A stretch of 14,023 nucleotides of DNA. Source: Nitrospirota bacterium (GTDB taxonomy: Bacteria; Nitrospirota; Thermodesulfovibrionia; UBA6902). A model generated the notes under the pieces. The model made no database searches and was not told where the DNA came from. It worked only from the letters and a program-made list of their open reading frames with translations. Shown in pieces: positions 1 through 6,813 of the stretch (its first letter is position 1; every line of letters starts with the position of its first letter). Location: the NCBI GenBank assembly GCA_024277515.1, contig JAJRVB010000157.1, forward strand, positions 1-14,023, given 5' to 3'. A program made the translations under genes and the position numbers.

Positions 1-1
1 G

Positions 2-118
2 CTTTTTAAAACTGTTACGAGCTTGTCAATAAAAGATGCAAAAATGCTGATATCTGGTAAAATAGCAGTGATTTATTCTCTACCCATCTTCATTTATATG
101 AAAGGAAGCCCGGGATAG
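2..118 (+). CDS. Possible C-terminal end of an upstream gene (partial)
   Basis: A reading frame is open from the left edge for 38 codons and stops with TAG at 116-118, ten bases before the xseA start codon. Its end is rich in Ile and Tyr with a short hydrophobic stretch (residues about 22-33) and closes with KGSPG. The other two + frames hit stops by position 30. The tight spacing to xseA would fit a shared operon. I do not recognise the protein, and 38 open codons in AT-rich DNA could be chance, so this is only a candidate. Confidence 0.35.
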   Translation, partial: LFKTVTSLSIKDAKMLISGKIAVIYSLPIFIYMKGSPG

Positions 119-128
119 TGGTGCTATA

Positions 129-1421
129 ATGGAAGCTTTATCATTATATGAATTAAACCGGTTGATCAGGTCCGTAATTGAGGAATCACTGCCCGATACG
201 TTTCTTGTCACAGCCGAGATAGCCTCGTGCGATGTCAGGAACCACTGTTATCTTACTCTCGTGGACAAGGAAGAAGACACGATCAGGGCCGAGGTCAGGG
301 CCGTGATCTGGGCGAACAGGTATAAGGTGATAGCTAAAATCTTTGAGGAGACAACCGGCACGAAGCTGACAAAAGGGATTAAGATACTCTTTCAGGCTGC
401 GGTTGGTTTTCACGAACGATACGGCCTGAAACTTACCATTAACAATATTGATCCTTCTTATACCGTCGGCGAACTGGCAGTTAAGAGAAAGGAGATCCTG
501 GACCGGCTCAAGAAGGAAGAATTAATCGACAGAAACAGGGAGCTCGAATTCCCGCTCGTTCCACAGCGCATCGGGATCATATCATCCTCATCCGCTGCCG
601 GATATGAGGACCTGATGACACACTTGACCCAAAACGCATACGGTTATAAGTTTCATACCAGGCTCTATGAAGCGGTGATGCAGGGGGACAGGGCGGAAGA
701 ATCCGTAGTCAATGCTTTAAATAATTGTAAGAAGGAGGCGTCTTCTCTTGATGTGGTAGTAATAGTCAGGGGGGGAGGTGGGCAGCTTGATCTTCACTGT
801 TTTGACAGCTATGAAATAGGAAGATGTATAGCCCTTTTGCAGCTTCCCGTTATTGCCGGTATAGGCCACCAGAGAGATGTAACCGTGGTTGATGAAGTCT
901 CAAACATGCGGGCAAAGACCCCCACCGCTGTTGCGGACATGATTATTACGAGGGTCAGGGATTTTGAAGACAGAATCGATAATCTCATGAACGCACTGAA
1001 CCACAGGACGCGCATGGTGACGCTGGATTTGCAGCAGTCCCTGACTTCATTATCAAAGCGCCTGGAAGTGGCGACCGGAAATGAATTGATAAATAATACA
1101 AACCGGCTGAACACATTTATTAAAGGGCTGAAATATTCTTTAAGGTTTATTCAGAACGAGACCCGGAAGATTGCCGGGAAAGAAGAGAGTGTAGGTTATT
1201 TAAATCCCTTGAATGTTCTTAAAAGGGGTTACAGCATAACATACAGCAATGAGAGGATTGTCAGGACGTCTTCTGATGTAAAGGCAGGTGATGCATTACG
1301 AACAGTTTTACACAGGGGTGAAATTTCGAGCAGAGTGGAAGTCGGGAAAGCAAAAAAGAAACCGGTCAAATCCAGGGATAACAAACACGGTCCAGGTGTT
1401 AATATGTCACTGTATGAATAG
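129..1421 (+). CDS. xseA: Exodeoxyribonuclease VII large subunit, divergent type
   Basis: Catalytic subunit of exonuclease VII, which with several XseB copies degrades single-stranded DNA from both ends into short oligonucleotides in repair and recombination. Over 430 residues one sees an N-terminal OB-fold-like nucleic-acid binding part (about 5-105), the catalytic region with SSSSAAGYED (152-161), RGGGG (214-218), GIGHQRD (244-250) and RAKTPTAVAD (261-270), a helical middle, and a C-terminal strand domain beginning LNVLKRGYS. The motifs differ from the common proteobacterial/Firmicutes form (TSPTGAAIRD, GHExD). Together with EETTG (73-77), FHERYG (94-99) and IDPSYTVG (107-114) they resemble, from memory, the Bacteroidota-type XseA. 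ATG 129 has only a weak GTGGTG ribosome site at 118-123. The partner xseB follows after 50 bases. The family call is firm; the subtype is a judgement. Confidence 0.93.
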   Translation: MEALSLYELNRLIRSVIEESLPDTFLVTAEIASCDVRNHCYLTLVDKEEDTIRAEVRAVIWANRYKVIAKIFEETTGTKLTKGIKILFQAAVGFHERYGLKLTINNIDPSYTVGELAVKRKEILDRLKKEELIDRNRELEFPLVPQRIGIISSSSAAGYEDLMTHLTQNAYGYKFHTRLYEAVMQGDRAEESVVNALNNCKKEASSLDVVVIVRGGGGQLDLHCFDSYEIGRCIALLQLPVIAGIGHQRDVTVVDEVSNMRAKTPTAVADMIITRVRDFEDRIDNLMNALNHRTRMVTLDLQQSLTSLSKRLEVATGNELINNTNRLNTFIKGLKYSLRFIQNETRKIAGKEESVGYLNPLNVLKRGYSITYSNERIVRTSSDVKAGDALRTVLHRGEISSRVEVGKAKKKPVKSRDNKHGPGVNMSLYE

Positions 1422-1471
1422 GGTGCCTGGGCATACCTTTATAATATGGGATTTTGAACAGGGAGGTGATT

Positions 1472-1699
1472 ATGAGTAAAAGTCCAGGCTACAGGGATGC
1501 CATAGAAGAGATCGAATCGATTGTTGAGGAGATCGAGAGCGAAACTGCTGATGTTGATGTATTGACCGAAAAGGTGAAGCGGGCGGCCTACCTGATAAAG
1601 TTCTGCAAGAACAAACTGAAAAAGACTGATGATGAAGTGAAAAAAATCCTTGAAGAGTTTGAAAAAGAAGAAGAAAACGATTCAGCCTCATCCGGTTGA
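1472..1699 (+). CDS. xseB: Exodeoxyribonuclease VII small subunit
   Basis: Small helical subunit that binds the long helical arm of XseA to form active exonuclease VII. The 75-residue product is short, acidic and predicted to be almost entirely helical, with a coiled-coil hairpin (about 7-66) and a low-complexity acidic tail of Glu and Ser. The core EKVKRAAYLIKFCKNKLKKT (about 31-50) matches the style of Bacteroidota XseB rather than the usual form with an LFERG-type motif, so both subunits seem to be of the same divergent type. The start is set by a strong GGGAGGTGAT ribosome site at 1461-1470 directly before ATG 1472; an in-frame TTG at 1454 lies upstream of that site and is unlikely. It follows xseA by 50 bases, presumably on the same transcript. 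Confidence 0.88.
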   Translation: MSKSPGYRDAIEEIESIVEEIESETADVDVLTEKVKRAAYLIKFCKNKLKKTDDEVKKILEEFEKEEENDSASSG

Positions 1700-1706
1700 C
1701 AAAAAT

Positions 1707-1793
1707 GTGCAGTTGCAGGCATCGGGCATTTAATTCCCGCGCTGCCGACTTTGCGATTTTGAGCTTTCGCGTTGCCTGCCCGACTCGCCTCTC
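1707..1793. repeat. GC-rich structured intergenic block with inverted repeats
   Basis: This part of the xseB-yajC gap is much more GC-rich than the AT-rich DNA after it. It holds several nested inverted repeats: GCAGGC near 1715 against GCCTGC near 1775, CGGG (1723-1726) against CCCG (1736-1739), and GCGA (1753-1756) against TCGC (1767-1770). No T-run follows, so it is not a standard terminator. Weak 7-base spacing of GCAG/CGGG-like units hints that it may be a degenerate relative of the heptamer repeats further on; that link is uncertain. Confidence 0.35.
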
Positions 1794-1823
1794 TTGATTA
1801 ATAAAACACTGAAAAGTTATAGT
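1794..1823 (+). promoter_or_regulatory. Candidate sigma-70-type promoter for yajC-secDF
   Basis: A -35-like TTGATT (1794-1799) and a -10-like TATAGT (1818-1823) are separated by 18 bases. Transcription would begin near 1830 and leave about a 40-base leader carrying the GGGAGGAT ribosome site of yajC. This is motif matching only, in AT-rich DNA where chance matches are common. It is supported by the 171-base gap and the position just after the structured block. Confidence 0.4.
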
Positions 1824-1870
1824 AACAGGGTTTTTAAATATTAATTTTAATAATACCGGGAGGATATATT

Positions 1871-2305
1871 ATGCATACCCCGTCAGACAAAAAAAGTGAT
1901 CGTATGCTGCGCCGAGTAAGAGGATATACTGTTTATACAGGGAAAGTACTCTTATCCCTGTCCATTCTCTTTGGGGGATTCATGGACAAGGTATATGCCA
2001 TGGCAGCCCCGCCCGGAGGCGCCGGGGAATCACAGGGACCGGCTGCAATGCTGCAGTCCTTTCTGCCGTTAATACTTATCTTTGTCATTTTTTATTTCCT
2101 CCTTATAAGACCGCAGTCCAAGAAGGCTAAAGAGCACAAACAGATGCTCGAAGACCTGAAAAAGGGTGACAAGGTGATGACAAGCGGCGGGATTTATGGA
2201 TTGATTGAAGATATTGACGGAGACAATGTTACACTCAAAATCGGTATTGGGGCTGACCTGAAGGTTAAAGTGAACCGCGGCCATATCGCGAGTTTAAGGA
2301 AATAG
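1871..2305 (+). CDS. yajC: YajC, SecDF-associated preprotein translocase subunit
   Basis: Small inner-membrane protein that associates with SecD-SecF and the SecYEG channel. The core is typical: one strong membrane helix (about 62-79), then the signature IRPQSKKAKEH (79-89) and the small cytoplasmic domain with GDKVMTSGGIYG (99-110). At 144 residues it is longer than the usual 90-120, because of an N-terminal extension with basic residues, a hydrophobic stretch (25-37) and VYAMA-APP near 41-48 that looks like a signal peptidase site, followed by a Gly/Pro-rich linker. ATG 1871 has a good GGGAGGAT site at 1858-1865; an internal ATG at 1904 (residue 12) would still keep the signal-like segment. 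It lies 13 bases before secD. Confidence 0.92.
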   Translation: MHTPSDKKSDRMLRRVRGYTVYTGKVLLSLSILFGGFMDKVYAMAAPPGGAGESQGPAAMLQSFLPLILIFVIFYFLLIRPQSKKAKEHKQMLEDLKKGDKVMTSGGIYGLIEDIDGDNVTLKIGIGADLKVKVNRGHIASLRK

Positions 2306-2318
2306 GAGCAGAAGCCCG

Positions 2319-3932
2319 GTGAAAAAGGATTTTTTCTGGCGTGTCAGTCTGATTGTCATAGCAACGGTGTTGTCGATAATTTTTTATCTGCCTTCAACCG
2401 GGCTCAACAAATCTTTGCCTGAATGGCTGCAAAAATACGGCATTGTGCTCGGCCTTGATCTTCAGGGCGGTGTGCATCTCGTATATGAGGTGGATGGTGA
2501 TACGGCAGTGGATGTCACAATCGAAAGGATAGCATCGAGCCTGACGAATATTTTTAAAGAGAAAAAGATCGAGGCAGAGGCCGGGAAGGCGGGGTCGGAC
2601 ATTGTTGTAGTATCCGAGGATACTGATATTATAGATACGGTAACGAGTGAATTCCCAAATATTGAACTGAGCTCCCAGTCTGAAGGGAGACTCGTATTCA
2701 GCCTTCGGGACGGAGAGGCTGACCGGATAAAGAATTTTGCCCTTGACCAGGCGCTTGAGACCATCAGAAACCGTGTAGATCAGTTCGGTGTCGCGGAACC
2801 TACCATACACAAGCAGTCTGATAATGAAATTGTGATCCAGCTTCCTGGGGTAAAGGACACCAGGCGTGCGATTGACCTTGTAGGAAAGACGGCGATACTC
2901 GAATTCAAGCTCCTTGATGATGAGTCTCCTGTAGCCGCCCAGCTTCCCGGTACGATTTTGCCTGACCAGGAGGAGGAGACCCTGAAGCAGTTTGCCGGCC
3001 AGATTCCTGAAGGGGATGAAATTCTTTTCGGAAGGGAGGTACACAAGGATACCGGTGTTGAGACAAAAAGGGTGTATCTGCTGAAGCGGCAGACACTTAT
3101 GACAGGCGAATTTCTGACAGAGGCACGGGTCAACATCGATCAAAGATATAACGAGCCTTATGTTTCAATCTCGTTTGACGCGACCGGGGCAAAACTTTTT
3201 GAGCAGATCACCGCGAACAATGTCAAAAAAAGGCTCGCGATCGTCCTTGATGATAATGTGTATTCAGCGCCTGTAATTCAGGAAAAAATTGCCGGTGGAA
3301 ATGCCCAGATCTCGGGGTCTTTTACCATGCAGGAAGCAAGGGACCTTGCCATTGTTCTCAGGTCCGGTTCTCTGCCCGCTCCGCTGAAAATGCTCCAGAA
3401 CGTGACGGTGGGTCCTTCCCTCGGAAGGGATTCCATCAACGCGGGAATAAATGCCGGCATCATCGCGGGTCTGCTTGTCATCCTGTTCATGATTTTCTAT
3501 TACAGGATGTCGGGTGTGATTGCCGACTTTGCGCTTGTACTGAACATTGTTTTCCTGATCGGCGTGCTTTCGGCTTTTAATGCCACGCTTACACTTCCCG
3601 GTATTGCAGGGATCATCCTTGCGATCGGCATGGCAGTCGACAGTAATGTACTTATGTTTGAACGGATAAGGGAGGAACTCAGGCTCGGCAAGACTCCGAG
3701 GGCGGCCATCGACTCCGGTTATGACAAGGCCTTCTGGACGATCTTTGACTCGCATGTGACTACACTTATAACCGCCATAGTCCTTTTCCAGTTCGGAACG
3801 GGGCCGATAAAGGGCTTTGCGGTCACCCTCGGGTGGGGCGTTTTTATAAATCTCTTTACCGCCCTTATCGGGACCAAGACGGTGTTTGACCTGATCAGTT
3901 CAAAATGGGAGATGAAAAAACTGAGCATATGA
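2319..3932 (+). CDS. secD: Protein translocase subunit SecD
   Basis: Inner-membrane RND-like protein that works with SecF to pull exported proteins out of the Sec channel on the outer face using the proton gradient. The 537 residues show an N-terminal membrane helix (about 9-26), the conserved GLDLQGG motif (45-51), a large periplasmic domain (to about 365), and a C-terminal bundle of five membrane helices (about 370-525). The latter includes GMAVDSNVLMFERIREEL, with D441 and N443 in the proton-relay region of the family. The start is GTG 2319, supported by AGGAG at 2304-2308. The stop TGA at 3930-3932 overlaps the secF start in an ATGA arrangement, implying translational coupling. Length and motifs are complete. 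Confidence 0.96.
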   Translation: MKKDFFWRVSLIVIATVLSIIFYLPSTGLNKSLPEWLQKYGIVLGLDLQGGVHLVYEVDGDTAVDVTIERIASSLTNIFKEKKIEAEAGKAGSDIVVVSEDTDIIDTVTSEFPNIELSSQSEGRLVFSLRDGEADRIKNFALDQALETIRNRVDQFGVAEPTIHKQSDNEIVIQLPGVKDTRRAIDLVGKTAILEFKLLDDESPVAAQLPGTILPDQEEETLKQFAGQIPEGDEILFGREVHKDTGVETKRVYLLKRQTLMTGEFLTEARVNIDQRYNEPYVSISFDATGAKLFEQITANNVKKRLAIVLDDNVYSAPVIQEKIAGGNAQISGSFTMQEARDLAIVLRSGSLPAPLKMLQNVTVGPSLGRDSINAGINAGIIAGLLVILFMIFYYRMSGVIADFALVLNIVFLIGVLSAFNATLTLPGIAGIILAIGMAVDSNVLMFERIREELRLGKTPRAAIDSGYDKAFWTIFDSHVTTLITAIVLFQFGTGPIKGFAVTLGWGVFINLFTALIGTKTVFDLISSKWEMKKLSI

Positions 3933-4840
3933 TAGCGATACTGAAAAATACAAAAATCGATTTTATGGGAAAGAGGTATTTTGCCCTGACGTTTTCAGCT
4001 GCACTGATGATCGTCGGCCTGTTTGCGATTGTCCAGATTGCAAGGGGGACCGCAAACCTCGGTATTGATTTTGCGGGCGGCACGGCGGTCCAGATCAAGT
4101 TTAACGAGAATGTCCCGCTTCAGCAGATCAGAGAGGCCCTGACAGAGGGGGGGATTACCGATTATGACCTGCAGGACCTGCCCACAGAGAACAAGATCCT
4201 GATCAGGATAAAAAAAGGCGAACAGACACTTGGAAGCTTGTCCGGTAAAATTATTGACACGCTTAAGAAGAAATTTTCGGAAAATAATATTGTGGTTGAC
4301 TCAACAACGGAGATAGGACCCAAGGTCGGCGCAAGACTCAGAAATGACGCCTTCTGGGCCATTATGGCGGCGATTGTGGGAATACTGATTTACATTACCT
4401 TCAGGTTCCAGTTCAAGTTCAGTGTAGGTGCTACGATCGCCACGTTTCATGATGTGCTCGGAGTACTGACCGTATTTTTTTTGATGGGGAAAGAAATTAA
4501 CCTTATCCTTATAAGCTCACTTCTTATGATCGCGGGATACTCACTGACCGACACAGTGGTTGTTTTTGACAGAATAAGAGAAAACCTGAGGATCAAATAC
4601 AAAAAAACCAAATATGACATTGTAAATGAAAGCATAAATGAGGTGCTTTCCCGGACTGTCATTACTTCATTGACTACTTTTTTTGCCACCTTTGCCCTGT
4701 ATGTTTTTGGGGGTGAGGTTATCCATGACTTTGCTTTTGCCATTATGTGCGGAATAATTATCGGCACCTATTCCTCGATGTTTGTTGCCAGCCCTATAGT
4801 GCTTTTGCTGGGAGAAGGAAAGTCGTTCGGGAAAAAGTAA
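3929..4840 (+). CDS. secF: Protein translocase subunit SecF
   Basis: Partner of SecD in the proton-driven export complex. From ATG 3929 the protein has 303 residues: a first membrane helix (about 18-37), GIDFAGGT (45-52), a small periplasmic domain (about 55-140), and five further membrane helices with the family motif YSLTDTVVVFDRIREN (204-219). ATG 3929 overlaps the secD stop as ATGA, and the product then begins MIAILKNTKIDF, a usual SecF length and start. An in-frame ATG at 3905 lies inside secD with no ribosome site before it and would add eight residues; it cannot be fully excluded. The downstream gap to recJ is filled by a repeat. Confidence 0.95.
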   Translation: MIAILKNTKIDFMGKRYFALTFSAALMIVGLFAIVQIARGTANLGIDFAGGTAVQIKFNENVPLQQIREALTEGGITDYDLQDLPTENKILIRIKKGEQTLGSLSGKIIDTLKKKFSENNIVVDSTTEIGPKVGARLRNDAFWAIMAAIVGILIYITFRFQFKFSVGATIATFHDVLGVLTVFFLMGKEINLILISSLLMIAGYSLTDTVVVFDRIRENLRIKYKKTKYDIVNESINEVLSRTVITSLTTFFATFALYVFGGEVIHDFAFAIMCGIIIGTYSSMFVASPIVLLLGEGKSFGKK

Positions 4841-4942
4841 ATCAAAATCAAAGATTGAAAATTAAAGACCAAAATTAAGGAAAGATTTTTTCAATATAAA
4901 CATTCCTTGATTCTACATTTTGCTTTTTAATTTTTAATTTTC
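4840..4942. repeat. Heptamer-periodic imperfect palindrome filling the secF-recJ gap
   Basis: The left arm reads as successive 7-mers AATCAAA, ATCAAAG, ATTGAAA, ATTAAAG, ACCAAAA (4840-4874) and goes on into TTAAGGA. The right arm, read on the - strand from 4940, gives AAAATTA, AAAATTA, AAAAGCA, AAATGTA, GAATCAA. The arms pair imperfectly around a loop near 4882-4910, with TTAAGGAA opposite TTCCTTGA at the inner ends. It spans the whole gap from the secF stop almost to the recJ start. It could fold into a long AU-rich hairpin in the mRNA. Confidence 0.7.
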
Positions 4943-4946
4943 CACT

Positions 4947-6689
4947 ATGCATCGAAAATGGCTTGTCAGCAAAACCAGTCCAGATTTTCTTGAATATCTG
5001 TCTCATAAGGCCTCAATATCTACCGCTTTTGCACAGGTGCTCATAAACCGGGGCATGAAAAACACCGGGGCCATAAGGGATTTTCTCTATCCGTCTCTCC
5101 AAAATATGCATGACCCTTTTCTCATGCCTGACATGAGAAAGGCGGTTGACAGGCTGAAGGCCGCACTTGAGAGTGATGAAAAGGTATTTATTCTTGGTGA
5201 CTATGATGCGGATGGTGTAACAGCTACCGCCCTTCTTGTGTCCACCCTCAGAAGATTGGGGCTTAAGACTTCCTATCATATCCCAAACAGGATAACCGAA
5301 GGATACGGGCTGAGCGATACCGGCATTGACCGGGCGGGAGAGTGGGGTGCAGGCCTTGTCATAACTGTTGACTGCGGTATCAGTTCAGCGCCCGAGGTCG
5401 CCCGCGCCATGTCAATGGGGATGGATGTCATCGTGACTGATCATCATCAGCCGCCCGGCACCCTGCCTGCAGCGCTGGCTGTCATCGATCCTCACAGACC
5501 GGATTCGGACTATCCATTCAGGAATCTGGCCGGTGTCGGGGTTGCTTTTAAATTAATCCAGGCGCTTTATCAGGATTTAACTGCTACAAATAATTCAAAA
5601 TTCAAGATTCAGGAATTAAAACCGGAAGAGTTTCTTGATCTTGTCGCGCTTGGAACGATTGCTGATTCGGTCCCCTTGCTTGGAGAAAACAGGATATTAG
5701 TAACTTTCGGCCTGAAACGGATAAATGACGGACCTGCCAGGACCGGGATCAGGGCGCTGAAAGAAGTCTCGGGCGTCAATGGCAGCAGCCGGGCCGGGCC
5801 GCTTTCCTACAGCCTGATCCCGAGGATCAACGCAGCCGGGAGGCTTGGTGATGCCGGTGAGGTGGTGGAGCTTTTTCTGACGGAGGATGAGGGCAGGGCA
5901 AAGGGGATAGCGGGTCTCCTTGAAGATCAGAACAGAAAGAGACAGAAGGTTGAAGCGGATGTATTGAAGTCCGCGCTTGCTATGGTAAATCCGGATGATC
6001 CGGGACCTGCAATTGTTCTTTCAGCTCCTGAATGGCATCCCGGGGTGATAGGGATTGTTGCATCACGACTGGTAGACATGTTTTACAGGCCGGTGTTTCT
6101 CTTCTCGGAGAAGGAGGGTATTGCAAAGGGGTCTGCACGGGGCATCCCTCCATTTCATCTGTATGACGCGATTGCCGGGTGTTCGGAACTGCTTCTCGGT
6201 TTCGGGGGGCACCGCCAGGCTGCCGGGCTGAGGCTTGACTGCAGGGACCTGCCCGCATTCAGGGAGAAAATGAACCGGATAGTAGAAAAAAATCTGAAAG
6301 AGGAAGACATGAACCCCATGCTTGAAATAGATGCTGCAGTGAAACTGTCGGATGTGAATATAAGACTTATCAATGAACTGGGCCTTCTCGAACCTTATGG
6401 CAACGCAAACAGGGAACCTCTGCTCGGTGCAAAAGACATTAATGTTGTAAACCGGAGGATAGTCGGGAAAAATCATCTCAAGATGAAACTGAAGCAGGAT
6501 AATTTCAGTATTGATACTATCGGTTTCAGCATGGGTGAGCAAATGGATAATATGGAAGCCGCTCCCTCCCTCGATATTGCCTTTGTCCCATGCATAAATG
6601 AATGGAACGGCATGCGGCTCCTGCAGCTTCAGCTCAGGGCTGTAAGACCGAATATTAAAAACAAAAAAACAGAAGTCAGTAAGCAGTAG
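4947..6689 (+). CDS. recJ: Single-stranded-DNA-specific exonuclease RecJ
   Basis: 5'-3' exonuclease on single-stranded DNA in recombination, mismatch and excision repair; a DHH-family, metal-dependent enzyme. Catalytic motifs are intact: DYDADG (85-90), VDCG (141-144), DHH (165-167), DLVALGTIADSVPL (231-244), and the DHHA1 motif GGHRQAAG (420-427), followed by an OB-fold-like C-terminal domain ending LQLRAVRP. Length 580 is normal. Two oddities: residues about 214-225 (TNNSKFKIQELK) are encoded by a heptamer-type repeat and look like an insert in a variable loop between motifs III and IV, and the last 12 residues after RAVRP appear to be read from flanking DNA and a second repeat. ATG 4947 has no clear ribosome site because the upstream repeat ends just before it. 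Confidence 0.95.
   Translation: MHRKWLVSKTSPDFLEYLSHKASISTAFAQVLINRGMKNTGAIRDFLYPSLQNMHDPFLMPDMRKAVDRLKAALESDEKVFILGDYDADGVTATALLVSTLRRLGLKTSYHIPNRITEGYGLSDTGIDRAGEWGAGLVITVDCGISSAPEVARAMSMGMDVIVTDHHQPPGTLPAALAVIDPHRPDSDYPFRNLAGVGVAFKLIQALYQDLTATNNSKFKIQELKPEEFLDLVALGTIADSVPLLGENRILVTFGLKRINDGPARTGIRALKEVSGVNGSSRAGPLSYSLIPRINAAGRLGDAGEVVELFLTEDEGRAKGIAGLLEDQNRKRQKVEADVLKSALAMVNPDDPGPAIVLSAPEWHPGVIGIVASRLVDMFYRPVFLFSEKEGIAKGSARGIPPFHLYDAIAGCSELLLGFGGHRQAAGLRLDCRDLPAFREKMNRIVEKNLKEEDMNPMLEIDAAVKLSDVNIRLINELGLLEPYGNANREPLLGAKDINVVNRRIVGKNHLKMKLKQDNFSIDTIGFSMGEQMDNMEAAPSLDIAFVPCINEWNGMRLLQLQLRAVRPNIKNKKTEVSKQ
5593..5620. repeat. Heptamer repeat inside the recJ coding sequence
   Basis: Four consecutive 7-base units, ATTCAAA, ATTCAAG, ATTCAGG and AATTAAA, lie within recJ and resemble the units of the secF-recJ gap. 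They are read in frame without a stop and give an Asn/Lys-rich peptide in a loop between conserved motifs III and IV. Composition is much more AT-rich than the surrounding recJ codons. Confidence 0.6.
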
Positions 6690-6778
6690 ACAGTAGTCAG
6701 GGAAAGACATGAGGATCAAATCTTTTCCAGTCAACTATTAACTATCAGCTGTGACCTGCTGTATACTGTATACTGTCT
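6674..6778. repeat. Heptamer-periodic inverted repeat between recJ and rel
   Basis: The left arm is AGTCAGT, AAGCAGT, AGACAGT, AGTCAGG (6674-6701). The right arm, read on the - strand from 6778, is AGACAGT, ATACAGT, ATACAGC, AGGTCAC, AGCTGAT, AGTTAAT, AGTTGA. Both arms keep strict 7-base phasing and carry the same kind of unit, so the whole can form an imperfect stem around about 30 central bases. The left arm contains the recJ stop codon. Confidence 0.7.
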
Positions 6779-6807
6779 TCAGTCTTTTTCCCCAAACGGT
6801 GTATAAT
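6778..6807 (+). promoter_or_regulatory. Weak candidate promoter immediately before rel
   Basis: A perfect TATAAT (6802-6807) ends six bases before ATG 6814. The best -35 match is TTCAGT (6778-6783, three of six bases) at 18-base spacing. If used, transcription would begin at or within a base or two of the start codon, giving a leaderless message. This rests on motif matching only. Confidence 0.25.
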
Positions 6808-6813
6808 AATTTT

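Noticed and set aside
1440..1445. TATAAT between xseA and xseB as a promoter
   Set aside because: No -35 match at workable spacing, and the short gap suggests cotranscription.
2394..3143. Open frame of about 249 codons on the - strand opposite secD
   Set aside because: It is covered by the conserved periplasmic domain of SecD; the product has no recognisable domain and no good ribosome site.
3905..3928. Upstream ATG as the secF start
   Set aside because: It has no ribosome site, and the ATGA overlap at 3929 gives the usual SecF N-terminus.
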